Source: Mycobacterium seoulense (GTDB lineage: Bacteria > Actinomycetota > Actinomycetes > Mycobacteriales > Mycobacteriaceae). Taken from it: a DNA stretch of 64,000 nucleotides. The stretch spans positions 5,394,001 to 5,458,000 of the forward strand of contig NZ_AP022582.1 of assembly GCF_010731595.1 (NCBI RefSeq), in the 5' to 3' direction. Under the pieces are notes generated by a model, which searched no databases, was not told the origin of the DNA, and saw only the letters and a program-made list of their open reading frames with translations. The first letter of the stretch is position 1, and each line of letters opens with the position of its first letter. The position numbers and the translations under genes are program-made. Shown piece by piece: positions 8,085-15,858 of this stretch.

Positions 8085-9842
8085 GTGAGCAACCCGATAC
8101 AGGCGCCCGACAGCGCACAGACCTGGGCGGCTTCCACGTTGGGACCCCGGCAGCGCGCGTTGGCGTGGGAACGACTGGGTGCCGAGCAGTTCGACGTCGT
8201 CGTCATCGGCGGCGGCGTGGTGGGCTCCGGTTGCGCGTTGGACGCCGCCACCCGCGGGCTCAAGGTGGCGCTGGTCGAGGCGCGCGATTTCGCGTCGGGC
8301 ACGTCGAGCCGCTCGTCGAAGATGTTCCACGGCGGGCTGCGCTATCTCGAGCAGCTGGAGTTCGGGCTGGTGCGCGAGGCGCTCTACGAGCGGGAGCTGT
8401 CGCTGACCACCCTGGCGCCGCATCTGGTCAAGCCGATGCCGTTCCTGTTCCCCCTGACCAATCGCCTGTGGGAGCGTCCCTATGTCGCCGCGGGGATCTT
8501 TCTCTACGACCGGATGGGCGGGGCGAAATCCGTTCCCGCGCAAAAGCATCTGACCCGGGCCGGCGCGTTGCGGCTGAGCCCTGGCCTCAAGCGCAGCGCG
8601 CTGATCGGCGGTATCCGCTACTACGACACCGTCGTCGACGACGCCCGGCACACCATGACCGTCGCCCGCACCGCCGCCCACTACGGCGCGGTGGTGCGGA
8701 CCTCCACCCAGGTGGTCGCGATGCTGCGCGAGGGCGACCGGGTGACCGGCGTGCGGGTCCGCGACTCCGAGAACGGCGCCGTCACCGAAGTTCGCGGCCA
8801 CGTCGTCGTCAACGCGACGGGGGTGTGGACCGACGAGATTCAGGCGTTGTCCAAGCAGCGCGGCCGGTTTCAGGTGCGGGCGTCCAAGGGCGTGCACGTG
8901 GTGGTGCCGCGTGACCGCATCGTCAGCGACGTCGCCATCATTTTGCGCACCGAGAAGTCGGTGATGTTCGTCATCCCGTGGGGGACCCACTGGATCATCG
9001 GCACCACCGACACCGACTGGAACCTGGACCTGGCCCACCCCGCGGCCACCAAGGCCGACATCGACTACATCCTGCAGACGGTCAACACCGTGCTCGCCAT
9101 CCCGCTCACCCACGCCGACATCGACGGGGTGTACGCCGGGCTGCGGCCGCTGCTGGCGGGGGAGAGCGAGGAGACCTCCAAGCTGTCCCGCGAGCACGCC
9201 GTGGCGGTCCCCGCGCCGGGCCTGGTGGCCATCGCCGGCGGCAAGTACACCACCTATCGGGTCATGGCCGCCGACGCGATCGACGCCGCGGCCCAGTTCG
9301 TCCCGGCCCGGGTGGCGCCGTCCATCACCGAGAAGGTCAGCCTGCTGGGCGCCGACGGTTATTTCGCGCTGGTCAATCAGGCGGAACACGTTGCGGCGCT
9401 TCAGGGTTTGCATCCGTACCGGGTGCGGCACCTGCTGGACCGCTACGGCTCGCTGATCGGCGACGTGCTGGGTTTGGCGGCCGGCAACGCCGACCTGCTC
9501 AACCCGATCAAGGAGGCGCCGGGCTACCTCAGGGTGGAGGCGCTGTACGCGGTCACCGCCGAGGGGGCGCTGCACCTGGAGGACATCCTGGCCCGCCGGA
9601 TGCGCATCTCCATCGAGTACTCGCACCGCGGCGTCGACTGCGCCCGCGAGGTCGCCGACGTGGTCGCGCCCGTGCTGGGGTGGAGCGCCGCGGACGTCGA
9701 GCGTGAGGTGGCCAACTACTCCGCGCGGGTGGAGGCCGAGGTCTTGTCGCAGGCCCAGCCCGACGACGTGTCGGCGGACGAGTTGCGGGCCAGCGCCCCG
9801 GAGGCGCGCGCCGAGATCCTCGAACCGGTACCCCTCAATTGA
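8085..9842 (+). CDS. glpD2: Glycerol-3-phosphate dehydrogenase, FAD-dependent
   Basis: A 585-aa peripheral-membrane flavoenzyme that oxidises sn-glycerol-3-phosphate to dihydroxyacetone phosphate and passes electrons to the quinone pool. The FAD-binding motif VVIGGGVVGSGCALDAATRG lies near residue 38, followed by SGTSSRSSKMFHGGLRYLEQ, the typical GlpD signature. The active-site region WGTHWIIGTTDTDWN and GGKYTTYRVMA are present, and the C-terminal DAO_C domain (from about residue 440) is complete. GTG start at 8085. Length is the same as Rv3302c. LpdA upstream also feeds or uses quinones, so the two redox genes may be co-expressed. Confidence 0.94.
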   Translation: MSNPIQAPDSAQTWAASTLGPRQRALAWERLGAEQFDVVVIGGGVVGSGCALDAATRGLKVALVEARDFASGTSSRSSKMFHGGLRYLEQLEFGLVREALYERELSLTTLAPHLVKPMPFLFPLTNRLWERPYVAAGIFLYDRMGGAKSVPAQKHLTRAGALRLSPGLKRSALIGGIRYYDTVVDDARHTMTVARTAAHYGAVVRTSTQVVAMLREGDRVTGVRVRDSENGAVTEVRGHVVVNATGVWTDEIQALSKQRGRFQVRASKGVHVVVPRDRIVSDVAIILRTEKSVMFVIPWGTHWIIGTTDTDWNLDLAHPAATKADIDYILQTVNTVLAIPLTHADIDGVYAGLRPLLAGESEETSKLSREHAVAVPAPGLVAIAGGKYTTYRVMAADAIDAAAQFVPARVAPSITEKVSLLGADGYFALVNQAEHVAALQGLHPYRVRHLLDRYGSLIGDVLGLAAGNADLLNPIKEAPGYLRVEALYAVTAEGALHLEDILARRMRISIEYSHRGVDCAREVADVVAPVLGWSAADVEREVANYSARVEAEVLSQAQPDDVSADELRASAPEARAEILEPVPLN

Positions 9843-10699
9843 GGCCTGCGCCGCTTCCGGTGCGGGACGGGCTCGGCCCGGCGCGGGTGCGGCTGCGTGG
9901 CGGGCCGGTGCTGGACGAGCTGACCGACCGGTTCGGCGCGCCGGCGCGGGTGAAGGTCCTGGCCGGGGAGGTGGTCGACGCCGACGGCGCGGTGGTCGAC
10001 GAGGCCACGGTGCTTGGTGCCGGGTCCCTCGTCTACCTGTATCGGGAACTGCCCGACGAGGTGCCCGTGCCGTTCGAGATCACGGTGCTTCATCGCGACG
10101 CGGACATCGTGGTGGTCGACAAGCCGCACTTTCTGGCGACCATGCCCCGCGGCCGGCACGTGGCGCAGACGGCGCTGGTGCGGCTGCGCCGGGAGCTGGG
10201 CCTGCCCGAGCTGAGCCCGGCCCATCGGCTCGACCGGCTGACCGCCGGCGTGCTGCTGTTCACGGTGCGCCGCGACGTGCGCGGCGCCTATCAGACCCTG
10301 TTCTCCCGCGGGTTGGTGCGTAAGACGTATCTGGCGCGCGCGGCCGTCGACCCCGCCCTGGTGTTGCCGCGCGCGGTGCGCAGCCGGATCGTCAAGCGGC
10401 GCGGGGTTCTGCAGGCCGCCTGCGAACCGGGCGCCCCCAACGCGGAGACGCTGGTGGAGCTCGTCTGCCCGGACGGCCTGTACCGGCTGACCCCACGCAC
10501 CGGGCGCACCCATCAGCTGCGTGTGCACATGGCCGCGCTGGGCGTGCCGATCGACGGGGATCCGTTGTACCCCAACGTTATCGACGTGCCACCCGGAGAC
10601 TTCAGCACGCCGTTGCGGTTGCTGGCGCAGCGCATCGAGTTCGACGATCCGGTGACGGGCGCTCGGCGTGAGTTCGTCAGCCGTCGAACGCTGGACTGA
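9839..10699 (+). CDS. RluA-family pseudouridine synthase
   Basis: A 286-aa rRNA/tRNA pseudouridine synthase. The catalytic motif HRLDRLTAGVLLF (Asp as nucleophile) is near residue 124, the preceding motif VVDKPHFLATMP is intact, and the C-terminal RTGRTHQLRVHMAALGVPI is typical of RluA/RluC/RluD. There is no S4 domain. The start is a TTG at 9839 that overlaps the glpD2 stop (TTGA), implying translational coupling; relatives are slightly longer (Rv3300c about 305 aa). In H37Rv the phosphate regulator phoY1 lies between glpD2 and this gene; here it is absent and a PhoU-family gene is found 19 kb away instead. Target uridine unknown. Confidence 0.88.
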   Translation: MRPAPLPVRDGLGPARVRLRGGPVLDELTDRFGAPARVKVLAGEVVDADGAVVDEATVLGAGSLVYLYRELPDEVPVPFEITVLHRDADIVVVDKPHFLATMPRGRHVAQTALVRLRRELGLPELSPAHRLDRLTAGVLLFTVRRDVRGAYQTLFSRGLVRKTYLARAAVDPALVLPRAVRSRIVKRRGVLQAACEPGAPNAETLVELVCPDGLYRLTPRTGRTHQLRVHMAALGVPIDGDPLYPNVIDVPPGDFSTPLRLLAQRIEFDDPVTGARREFVSRRTLD

Positions 10700-10726
10700 A
10701 CTTTTTGTCGGACCGTGGTGGCATGA

Positions 10727-10742
10727 TCGAACCTATGTTCGA
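10727..10742 (+). promoter_or_regulatory. LexA (SOS) box overlapping a start codon
   Basis: The 16-nt perfect palindrome TCGAACCTATGTTCGA matches the mycobacterial LexA operator TCGAAC-N4-GTTCGA. It overlaps the ATG at 10735 of the DUF222/HNH gene. LexA boxes before 13E12-type genes are known in M. tuberculosis, so damage-inducible expression is expected here. Confidence 0.85.
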
Positions 10743-12225
10743 TTCGAGGGTGTCGTCGGCGGGGGTGATCGCGGAGTTCGATGAGCTCTTTGAGCGGCGG
10801 TATCCGTCGACGACGGCGCAGTCGGCGGGGCTGCTGGAGCGGATCGGCTGTTTTGCGCGGGTGGAGAATCGGGCGGTGGCCGCGCAGTTGGCGGCGATCG
10901 GGGAGTTGTTTGCCTATCGGCTCTCGCGGTGTGGTGAGACCGAGGATTGGGCTATCGATACCGAGGCGGCGGTGGCCGCTGAGGTGGCTGCGCAGTTGCG
11001 GATCGGTCAGGGGTTGGCGGCCAGCCGGGTGCGTTATGCGCGGGCGCTGCGTGAGCGGTTGCCGCGGGTGGCCGAGGTGTTCGCGGCCGGGGACATCGAT
11101 TTTCGGATGGTGGCGACGCTGGTGTTTCGCACCGATTTGATCACCGACCCTGAGGTGGTGGCGGCCGTGGATGCGCGGTTGGCCGCGCAGGTGGGGCGTT
11201 GGCCGTCGCTGACCCCGGCCCGGCTGGCGGCGCGGGTGGACAAGGTGGTGGCGGGCGCGGACGCCGATGCGGTGCGCCGGCGTCGGGACCGCGCGGCGGG
11301 GCGCGAGGTGTGGATCGGTGAGATGGGTGAGGGGTTGGCGCGCATCGAGGGCGTGGTGTGCAGCCCGGATGCGGCCGCCCTGGACAACCGGCTGGATGCG
11401 CTGGCGGGCACGGTGTGCGCCCACGATCCGCGCAGCCACCAGCAGCGCCGCGCCGATGCCCTGGGCGCGTTGGCCGCCGGGGCCCAGCGGCTGGGCTGCC
11501 GCTGCGGGCGCCCGGATTGCGCGGCCGGTGACCGGGCGCCCGCCGGCCCGGTGGTGATCCATGTCATCGCCGAACAGGCCACGCTCGAGGGCGGCGGCGG
11601 CGCCCCGGGCTGCCAGCTGGGGGCCGAGGGGTTGATCCCCCCCGAGTTGCTCGCCGAGTTGGCCGGCGCGGCCACGCTGGTGCCGCTGGTCCACCCCGGC
11701 GACGCCCCACCCGAGCCCGGGTATGTGCCCTCTGCGGCGTTGGCCGATTTCGTGCGGTGCCGGGATCTGACCTGCCGCTGGCCGGGCTGTGATCACCCGG
11801 CGGTGTCCTGCGACCTCGACCACACCCTCCCCTCTGCTCTGGGTGGGCCCACCCACGCGGGCAACCTCAAATGCTTGTGCCGCACCCATCATCTGGTGAA
11901 AACCTTCTGGGGCTGGCAGGACAAACAGCTGCCCGACGGCACCCTGATCTGGACCTCCCCGGCCGGGCACACCTATGTCACCACCCCGGGCAGTGCGCTG
12001 CTGTTCCCCAGCCTGAGCCGGGCCGTGGGCGGCATGCCCGCCCCCGAAGCCGACCCCCCGCAGGACTTCTGCGCCGGGCGCACCGCGATGATGCCGCGCC
12101 GGCGCCGCACCCGCACCCAGGACCGCGCCACCCGCACCGCCACCGAACGCCGACACAACCGCCAGGCCCGCCAACCCGCCCCGGTCACCACAGCCGACCC
12201 CGACCACGACCCCCCGCCCTTCTGA
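10735..12225 (+). CDS. DUF222 and HNH endonuclease protein, 13E12-repeat family
   Basis: A 496-aa member of the REP13E12-type family that is multicopy in mycobacteria. The first ~300 residues are the DUF222 domain (FDELFERRYPS, ASRVRYARALRERLPRVAEVFAAGDIDF). The C-terminal part holds an HNH nuclease module: CRDLTCRWPGCDHP (zinc cysteines), CDLDHTLPSALGG, then LCRTHHLVKTFWGW. The last ~60 residues are basic and Pro/Thr/Arg-rich. The first ATG inside a strong context is at 10735; an in-frame ATG at 10723 is possible. The start codon lies in a perfect LexA box, predicting SOS control. Members serve as attachment or recombination targets in H37Rv, and this copy marks the left edge of the accessory block. 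Biochemical role unproven. Confidence 0.87.
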   Translation: MFDSRVSSAGVIAEFDELFERRYPSTTAQSAGLLERIGCFARVENRAVAAQLAAIGELFAYRLSRCGETEDWAIDTEAAVAAEVAAQLRIGQGLAASRVRYARALRERLPRVAEVFAAGDIDFRMVATLVFRTDLITDPEVVAAVDARLAAQVGRWPSLTPARLAARVDKVVAGADADAVRRRRDRAAGREVWIGEMGEGLARIEGVVCSPDAAALDNRLDALAGTVCAHDPRSHQQRRADALGALAAGAQRLGCRCGRPDCAAGDRAPAGPVVIHVIAEQATLEGGGGAPGCQLGAEGLIPPELLAELAGAATLVPLVHPGDAPPEPGYVPSAALADFVRCRDLTCRWPGCDHPAVSCDLDHTLPSALGGPTHAGNLKCLCRTHHLVKTFWGWQDKQLPDGTLIWTSPAGHTYVTTPGSALLFPSLSRAVGGMPAPEADPPQDFCAGRTAMMPRRRRTRTQDRATRTATERRHNRQARQPAPVTTADPDHDPPPF

Positions 12226-12244
12226 CGGCCGGCCGTCGTCGATT

Positions 12245-13555
12245 TCAAGCGGAAGCGACACCGAAGAGGCGCCACTGCCCGGGCACGCCCTTGAGTGCGT
12301 GAGCGCCACGGTCCTCGAACTCGAGTCCTGATCCGATCACGAGGTCGCGCAGCGTGCTGGACACCAGTACGTCGTTCGGCCCCGCCAGCGCGCTCACTCG
12401 TGCGCCGATGTGCACCGCGATCCCACCGATGTCGTCACCGCGGACCTCGCACTCGCCGGTGTGCAAACCGGCGCGCACCTCGATGCCCAGCGCGTGCACC
12501 GCGTCACGAATCGCCATGGCGCAGCGGATCGCTCGCTGCGGGCCGTCGAACGTCGCGAGAAAGCCGTCGCCGGACGTGTTCACCTCACGGCCACGGAAGC
12601 GGTTGAGTTGTGACCGCACGATGGCATCGTGGGCATCGAGCAACGCGCGCCACTCACGGTCGCCCATCGCTACGGCGCGCCGCGTCGAGTCCACGATGTC
12701 GGTGAACAGCACGGTGGCGAGAACGCGGTCGTCGGCCACGTCGGGCTGCTCGCCGGTAAGGAACTTGGCGATCTCCTGGAAGGACTCGCGCCATGGTTCG
12801 ACGACGTGGTAGAAGTTGCGCCCCGGAATCTCAACGAATTTCGCGCCCTCGATGAGATCGGCGACTTCCTTGCCCTTCTCCGGCGGTAGGAACGGATCGT
12901 CGCGGTGATGCACCACGAGGGTGGGTACGCGGACGGTCGGAAGGATCGCAAGCGCGCTCACCTCGGAGACGAGCGGCAACATGAGCTCGGCGGTTCGCGG
13001 GCTCGCCGCCAGGCGCTCGTGCCGCGCCCAGGCGGCGCGGATTTCCTCGTTCCACGGCATGTCCGGATTGATCAGATGTTCCAATTCGCCGGTTCCCCAC
13101 AGGACCGGAGCAACAGTGGCGAGTCCATCCATCAGCTCGGTGCGCACTGTCGCGTCTATCGTGCTTTCGAGCAAGACGAGCGCGGTGGTGCGGGACGGAT
13201 GCGTGGCCGCGAACAACGCCGAGGTAGGGGATGCGCCGGCGTATGTGACCAGAACTGCTTCCGGGATGTCGAGGGCGTCGAGCACCGCGGTGATGCTGTC
13301 GGCCCATTGCTCCAAGGTCGGCAGCGCGCCCGGCTCGACCGGATCGGACGCCCCGCTGCCCGGCTGGTCGAAGAGGATCAATCGACCCAGCGACGTCATC
13401 GCTTCCATCCAGCCCCGAACGCCAGGCAGCTCGGGGAAGACCTCGCAGTTGGTGAACCAGTTCGGCACGAAAACGATGTCGCGCTCACCGTCGCCCGCCG
13501 TGCGATAGGCGACGCGCAAGTCCCCGTTCATCGCGTACCGCGTCTCCGAGAACAC
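12245..13555 (-). CDS. Alpha/beta-hydrolase and class III adenylyl cyclase fusion
   Basis: A 436-aa two-domain protein. Residues ~1-260 form an alpha/beta hydrolase domain (IVFVPNWFTNCEVFPE, LILFDQPGSGASDP, VRVPTLVVHHRDDPF). Residues ~270-436 form a class III nucleotidyl cyclase domain with metal-binding aspartates in FTDIVDST and SGDGFLATFDGP and the conserved GLHTGECE-GDDIGGIAVHIGARV run; this half looks catalytically complete. In the hydrolase half the nucleophile elbow, normally GxSxG before the LFAATHP helix, reads TYAGASPTS, so Ala stands at the Ser position. The domain may therefore bind a ligand and control the cyclase. Fusions of this type are common in mycobacteria. It starts at ATG 13553-13555, with a small secreted-protein gene just upstream on the same strand in a possible operon order. 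Confidence 0.87.
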   Translation of the reverse strand: MFSETRYAMNGDLRVAYRTAGDGERDIVFVPNWFTNCEVFPELPGVRGWMEAMTSLGRLILFDQPGSGASDPVEPGALPTLEQWADSITAVLDALDIPEAVLVTYAGASPTSALFAATHPSRTTALVLLESTIDATVRTELMDGLATVAPVLWGTGELEHLINPDMPWNEEIRAAWARHERLAASPRTAELMLPLVSEVSALAILPTVRVPTLVVHHRDDPFLPPEKGKEVADLIEGAKFVEIPGRNFYHVVEPWRESFQEIAKFLTGEQPDVADDRVLATVLFTDIVDSTRRAVAMGDREWRALLDAHDAIVRSQLNRFRGREVNTSGDGFLATFDGPQRAIRCAMAIRDAVHALGIEVRAGLHTGECEVRGDDIGGIAVHIGARVSALAGPNDVLVSSTLRDLVIGSGLEFEDRGAHALKGVPGQWRLFGVASA

Positions 13556-13564
13556 GGCGAGGGC

Positions 13565-13855
13565 TCAGCCGTCGATGTGCGTCGGCGGGTCGGCGAAGGT
13601 GAAATCCGAAGGGGGGCGGCCGGGACCCATCACGTCGCAGTGCCCGTCGGGCACGAGGTAGGAACTGGCGCCGTTGGGGATCAACCGGGCGACTGCCACG
13701 CAACGTTGCCAGGTGCCGTCGGGCTGGACGGGCCCATCGCACCTGCTGAGAACCCCTCCTCCGTACTGGCAGCCGGCCCCGGCCGGTGGCGCCGAGGCGA
13801 CCAGCTCTGCGGCCATCAGCAGGGCGGCCACTCCTGCGACGACGCCGCGCTTCAT
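13565..13855 (-). CDS. Small secreted CDGP-type protein
   Basis: A 96-aa predicted exported protein. The first ~27 residues are a signal peptide (MKRGVVAGVAALLMAAELV, then AGAG). The mature region has CQYGGGVLSRCDGPVQPDGTWQRCV and a later GHCDV, giving four cysteines. This CxYGG...CDGP...W-RC pattern is a recurrent small secreted family in mycobacteria without known function. Stop at 13565, only 9 nt before the start of the hydrolase-cyclase gene, so the two may share a transcript. It is divergent from another small secreted gene at 14023, with a palindromic site between them. Confidence 0.8.
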   Translation of the reverse strand: MKRGVVAGVAALLMAAELVASAPPAGAGCQYGGGVLSRCDGPVQPDGTWQRCVAVARLIPNGASSYLVPDGHCDVMGPGRPPSDFTFADPPTHIDG

Positions 13856-13941
13856 GGTTGCCTCCCGTCACCTCGCCGCTGGGGGCGGTGCCGAGCGCAT
13901 GTGGTGCCAACGCCGTCGACAACCCAGCCAGCAACCTTTGA

Positions 13942-13969
13942 CGCTACCGCCTTTGTGGGATCGGTAGCG
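13942..13969. promoter_or_regulatory. Inverted repeat in divergent promoter region
   Basis: The 167-nt divergent gap 13856-14022 contains an 8-bp perfect inverted repeat, cgctaccg (13942-13949) and cggtagcg (13962-13969), 12 nt apart. It is flanked by a direct repeat of aaccttt on each side. This looks like an operator for a dimeric regulator acting on the two divergent secreted-protein genes. The regulator is not known; nothing else was recognised in the gap. Confidence 0.4.
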
Positions 13970-14022
13970 AACCTTTTGTGGTCTGCTGATTGACGTAGTC
14001 CACATCGGAAAGGCGCGAGGCA

Positions 14023-14379
14023 ATGTCGCACAATCGCAAGCTCGGGAAGGTTATTGCCGGGGCGCTGCTGGCCGGCGGCATGGCGGCGGCCGGTGTGGGG
14101 CTCGTCGCCGGCGCCGCCCAGGCGGAGCCCGGCGCCGCGCCGCAATTCAATCGCCCACTGCCCGTCGACAACTTCACGGTCCCGCACGACTGGTGCCCCG
14201 GGCAGCCGCTGCCGATGCCCGATGTGCGTTGGGACATGGGCGTCTGCCACCACTGGTATTGGGTCCCCGTCGGGGGCATGGGCAACGTCGGCCAATTCGT
14301 GTGGGAAGGAGACGCGCCGCGTCGCCCACTGGGCCCGCCGCCCTGCTACGGAGCCCCCATCTGCCTGCCGGGCCTGTAG
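14023..14379 (+). CDS. Conserved small secreted mycobacterial protein
   Basis: A 118-aa predicted exported protein with a clear signal peptide (SHNRKLGKVIAGALLAGGM, cleaved near AQAEP). The mature part is aromatic- and proline-rich: HDWCPGQPLPMPDVRWDMG, CHHWYWVPVG, and a Cys pair near the end (PPCYGAPICLPG). Four cysteines suggest two disulfides. Similar DWCPGQ...CHxWYW proteins are widespread in mycobacteria with no established function. The ATG at 14023 is 15 nt after a GA-rich ribosome-binding region. A 211-nt gap with no recognised gene separates it from the PPE genes. Confidence 0.78.
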   Translation: MSHNRKLGKVIAGALLAGGMAAAGVGLVAGAAQAEPGAAPQFNRPLPVDNFTVPHDWCPGQPLPMPDVRWDMGVCHHWYWVPVGGMGNVGQFVWEGDAPRRPLGPPPCYGAPICLPGL

Positions 14380-14593
14380 CCGGCATCGAAGGCATGGCCG
14401 CCTGAAAAGGGCCAGGTCGGTAAATACTTTGGTTACCCTAACGACACGGGTATATCGTTCGTCACATCCGGGACTCGACGGGGAAGGATATGGGGGGCAC
14501 CCTGGGGGGGAATGCGTAATGTTTCCTGCGACTTTGCAACCTGGTAAACGAAATTTTCCGGCCGCGTACTCGGCGTAGACAATGTGAGATGTG

Positions 14594-15733
14594 ATGGACT
14601 TATTCGCGCCACCCGAGGTCACCTCGACGCTCATCCACTCCGGACCGGGAGCGGGTTCGCTGATCGAGGCCGCCGGCGCGTGGCAGCAGCTGGCCGTCGA
14701 GCTGGAGAACTCGGTGGCGGGCTATGCGTCGTCCCTGTCGACGCTCATCGAGTCCTGGGACGGCCCGTCCTCGATGGCGATGCTGCAGGCCGTGCAGCCG
14801 TATCTCATCTGGCTGCGCACCACCGCACAGCAGGCCCAGCAAATGGCCACCTCGGCGGAGGCCGCGGCGACGGCATTCGCCGCCGTCCGCTCGGCGGTGG
14901 TCACTCCCGCGCAGGTGACCGCCAATCGGACGCGGCTGGCGCAACTGCTGGCCACCAACCGGTTTGGCCAGAACACGGCGGCGATCGCCGCGACCCAAGC
15001 CGAATACCAGACCATGTGGGCCAACAACTCGGCGGCGATGACGCAGTATCAGGCGGCCACGAACCAGACCACGAGCCAGCTGTCCCAATTCAATTCGCCC
15101 ATGGCCGTCACCGACCCGGCGGCGTCGATCAACCAAAACGCCGCGGTGTCCAATGCTTCCTTGCTCAGCACGGCCTCGAGCACGGGGAACGCCATCGACC
15201 AGCTCGGGGTCACCCCCTTCGACCCCAACGCCGGTTGGTTCAGCTATTTCAGCACCTGGGGCAACCAGTTCATCTCGTCCGGCTTCCCGATCAACATGCT
15301 CAGCTACCTGGCGCAGAACACCTCGGCCCAGGCGCTGCAGGGCGTGGGCAGCGACATCGGCCTGGGCCTCTCGGAGGGCGAGGGGGCACTGGCGTCGTCG
15401 GTGACCAGGCTGGCAAGTGCCCTACAAGCCGCTCCCGGGGGGGCGGCCACGGGGGCGATGGGGGTCGGGGTTTCGCTGGGCAAGCTGACCGCGCCGCCCG
15501 CAGTGGTGGGGCTGCTCCCGGCGACCCAGACGCCGGTGCAACTCGCCTCCTCGGTGTCGCCCCTGCCGGCCGACGCCGGGCTGACCGGGATGCCGCTGAT
15601 GCCGATGATGGCGCCTGCGACGAATTCGGCGGGCAGCGGGTGGCGCAAGCGCAAGCAGCAGAAGTTCGAGGACCTTGAATACGGGGCGGAACTCCCGAAG
15701 AAGGTGATTCACCGACCGCCAAGCGGGGGATGA
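14594..15733 (+). CDS. PPE family protein (first of tandem pair)
   Basis: A 379-aa PPE protein. The N-terminal ~175 residues form the PPE helical domain with MDLFAPPEVTS in place of the standard MDFxxLPPEVNS, and the WDGPSS turn (WxG motif) near residue 51. The C-terminal part has the conserved GVTPFDPNAGWFSYFSTWGN and ends in AELPKKVIHRPPSGG, a typical PPE tail. No clear SVPxxW motif is seen. PPE proteins are exported through ESX systems, usually with a PE partner; no PE gene is adjacent. A GTG three bases upstream (14591) is an alternative start. It shares its layout and long stretches with the next gene, pointing to a tandem duplication. Confidence 0.9.
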   Translation: MDLFAPPEVTSTLIHSGPGAGSLIEAAGAWQQLAVELENSVAGYASSLSTLIESWDGPSSMAMLQAVQPYLIWLRTTAQQAQQMATSAEAAATAFAAVRSAVVTPAQVTANRTRLAQLLATNRFGQNTAAIAATQAEYQTMWANNSAAMTQYQAATNQTTSQLSQFNSPMAVTDPAASINQNAAVSNASLLSTASSTGNAIDQLGVTPFDPNAGWFSYFSTWGNQFISSGFPINMLSYLAQNTSAQALQGVGSDIGLGLSEGEGALASSVTRLASALQAAPGGAATGAMGVGVSLGKLTAPPAVVGLLPATQTPVQLASSVSPLPADAGLTGMPLMPMMAPATNSAGSGWRKRKQQKFEDLEYGAELPKKVIHRPPSGG

Positions 15734-15858
15734 GAGCCGATGACGGTCCCTCACTACTCCGGAAGTCGAATTTCGTCGCCGGATAGGTCAATGGCGGCGC
15801 GACCGTTTGGTTGCGCCCGCGCGGTAAATCGCGCGTGGCATGTCTGTATGGGTGACCC

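Noticed and set aside
14431..14453. GGTTA and GGGTAT before the PPE genes as a SigF promoter
   Set aside because: The spacer is 12 nt, too short for SigF (15-17).
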